The notes below the pieces were generated by a model, which was given only the letters and a program-made list of their open reading frames with translations, had not been told where the DNA came from and did no database searches. From contig JASVEC010000129.1 in NCBI GenBank assembly GCA_030770535.1, forward strand, positions 1 through 44,575: a DNA stretch of 44,575 nucleotides. The letters are read 5' to 3'. Both the position numbers and the translations under genes were made by a program. Of this stretch, positions 42,778-44,575 are shown one piece after another (the stretch's first letter is position 1; the number at the start of each line of letters is the position of its first letter). The DNA is from Batkoa obscura (Eukaryota > Entomophthoromycota > Entomophthoromycetes > Entomophthorales > Batkoaceae).

Positions 42778-44575
42778 TTACTCCTTAACTAATGAAAAAT
42801 ATTGTCTTAGAGCGTCCGCAAGCACATGAGGTAGAGAATGTACATCCTTTAAAATAGTATAAAATCTAAATGGAAAACTATCTAAATATTTGTTCATTGA
42901 TAGAGTCATCTGGCCATCTTGATTGGTAATATAATTAACATTTTGAATATTTAAAATACTTTCGGAAACATTTGGTTTAGTGTCCAACACAATAAAAATT
43001 ACCATAACTCTCAATTCTTCTGCTCTTCTTAATAATGCTTTTAATTGGTCATGTGATTCACAAATACCGTCTGATAAGATCAATTGTAACTGCCAAAGAT
43101 CTTCATTATTTCCTGCTAACCCTTTAGATTGTTCGAAATAATCCAATGTCGTTTGTAACATCTTTTTTAAATCTGTTTGTTGTTGATTAAAAGAAAATTG
43201 ATGAATTACTTGATTACCCATATCATTGGTCATTGGCATATCAAAAGAATGTAATAAATTGACTTTTTCTCCAAAACTAACAATGGCTAACTTACCTACT
43301 TCTAATTGATTTAAGGCTTTAGTAACTAATGCTAACGACTCAAACGTCAATTGGACAGTGCTTGGATTCCCCATGGATTTAGAATCATCAACAGCTAACA
43401 TTACTTGATATTGCCTTTGAGATGGTTTAGTACGACGTAACCAAATTTTATCTTTTTTAAATTGAGAAGCTATATATGGAATTATCTTTTTCATATTTAA
43501 TCTTTTACCCGTACGATAATCTCCTTTTAATTTCGTAGCTAATGTAGGTTCTAATATCAATCTTAATTGCTCACTTAAATTTAATGCTAAATCATTTGTC
43601 ATCATTTCATATTTACGCCACATTTCTCGATATTGATATCTCGTTTCATTATCGTTGTTATATCCTTGAATTAACTGTTCTTCCATTTGTTTTCTCATAT
43701 CATCTATTGATTGAACATCTGATTGATTTTCATTTAATAATCCAGCTTCATCTTCATTCATTTGAATATTACTTTGAACAAAAGAAGTAGTAATATGTTG
43801 AATTTTATTTTTTTCATCATATTGAAAATCAAGTTCGTTTTCTATTGCTTGAACAGAAGATTCTATATTTTTATTTTCATTTTCAATTAATACTTGTTCT
43901 TCCAATTGTTCCAATGGTATAGCCAATGAGTCTTTAAATTGTTCTTCATTAGCAGCACCTAAAGCTTCGCCTTCGGCCTCTTCATCCTCTTCAATAAATT
44001 CAAATTCTTTTTCTGCATTATCATCAATGGGCATTGGATTTTCTTTTTTATCTTCATTAAATTCTTCTTCTTCTTCTTTAGTATCTTGATCATTAACTTC
44101 CAATCTTTGCTTCCATTTATTTAATGCATCAGCTAATACACGTTGAGGATTAGTTTCATCTAATTTTTTATCATCATCATCATCTCCTTCTGCTTTTTCT
44201 TCATTAGCTTTTTCATCTATTTTATTCTCATTATTTTGATCTTGATTACTTTTACTATTTTGTTCTTTATTTTGAATTTCATTTTGAATTTCATTTTCCA
44301 TCATATCACCTTCATTATCTTGATCCATATTACCTTGTTCACCTTTAACCCCTAGTGTTTGATTTGGATATTTTTCTTGTTGTTGATGTGATTGGATATC
44401 ATTTTCTTCAAGTTCCGTTGGTTTATCTTCTGCTTCATTATCTTCTTGTTCACCTTCCAATTTTTCTTTTTCATCAGTTTTCATTCTTTGGATTAATATT
44501 ATCTATTTCATTTTCTTCTTGATTTTCTTCTTCATTATTGATATCATCATCCTCTTCATTTTGATTTAAGTCCAG
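42778..44575 (-). CDS. MDN1: Midasin (Rea1/MDN1), C-terminal part with MIDAS domain
   Basis: Nuclear AAA-type dynein-related ATPase that strips assembly factors from pre-60S ribosomes; only the last 600 or so residues of about 4,500-5,000 are here. An Asp/Glu-rich tail region (roughly the first 260 residues seen) is followed by the conserved REMWRKYEMMTNDLALNL and GDYRTGKRLNMKKIIPYIAS segments. The von Willebrand-type MIDAS domain has DDSKS (D-x-S-x-S at 366, 368 and 370 of the open frame from 44484), LILSDGI and the terminal HSLPHVLADALRQYFSLV. The domain is full-length and ends in TAA at 42778. Upstream of 44484 the acidic region (LDLNQNEEDDD to the edge) lies in another frame, ending NENstop, so one base must be dropped or skipped near 44475-44484. 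The ATG at 44484 is internal, not the real start. Confidence 0.93.

Overview
The window is AT-rich nuclear DNA from a fungus. The signs are many spliceosomal introns of about 40-60 bp with GTAAGT-like donors, a Zn2Cys6 transcription factor (a class known almost only from fungi), microsomal P450s with fungal-type motifs, a midasin (Rea1) C-terminus and a PPIL4-type cyclophilin. High AT content, short introns and a P450 expansion fit an early-diverging lineage such as Entomophthoromycotina (Conidiobolus-like). That placement is an inference; no marker gene here fixes it.

Layout. 1-2833: two conserved-looking host genes in opposite orientation (an unrecognised multi-exon gene on + and a PPIL4/Cyp6-type gene on -), both with interrupted reading frames. 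4.6-16.6 kb: three P450 genes (+, +, -) with an intronless Zn2Cys6 regulator between the second and third. 19.6-25.6 kb: a block of one DNA-transposon family, with a copy that has an open transposase frame inserted into a broken copy of the same family, next to a 3' fragment in the opposite direction. 28.0-32.9 kb: two more P450 genes (+, -) with a small complete four-exon gene of unknown function between them. 35.2-39.2 kb: a 1.14-kb, almost perfect inverted duplication whose arms each carry the same secreted repeat-protein gene with Kex2-like sites. 40.8-42.5 kb: a decayed paralogue of that gene and a second secreted glycine-rich protein. 42.8 kb to the end: the C-terminal part of midasin.

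The P450s share the same 12-exon plan and are clearly paralogues. Genes 1 and 2 carry tracts identical through introns, which points to recent gene conversion. The lone regulator between them makes a co-regulated metabolic locus plausible, but no backbone biosynthetic enzyme is visible. A roughly 100-bp inverted-repeat element (MITE) occurs about a dozen times. It shares termini (GGGG[A/C]TGT) and the ATAT/ATTT target with the large DNA transposon, so the two probably form an autonomous/non-autonomous pair. Degenerate telomere-like TTAGGG tracts lie at 3.1 and 19.0 kb. No tRNA, rRNA or CRISPR array was seen.
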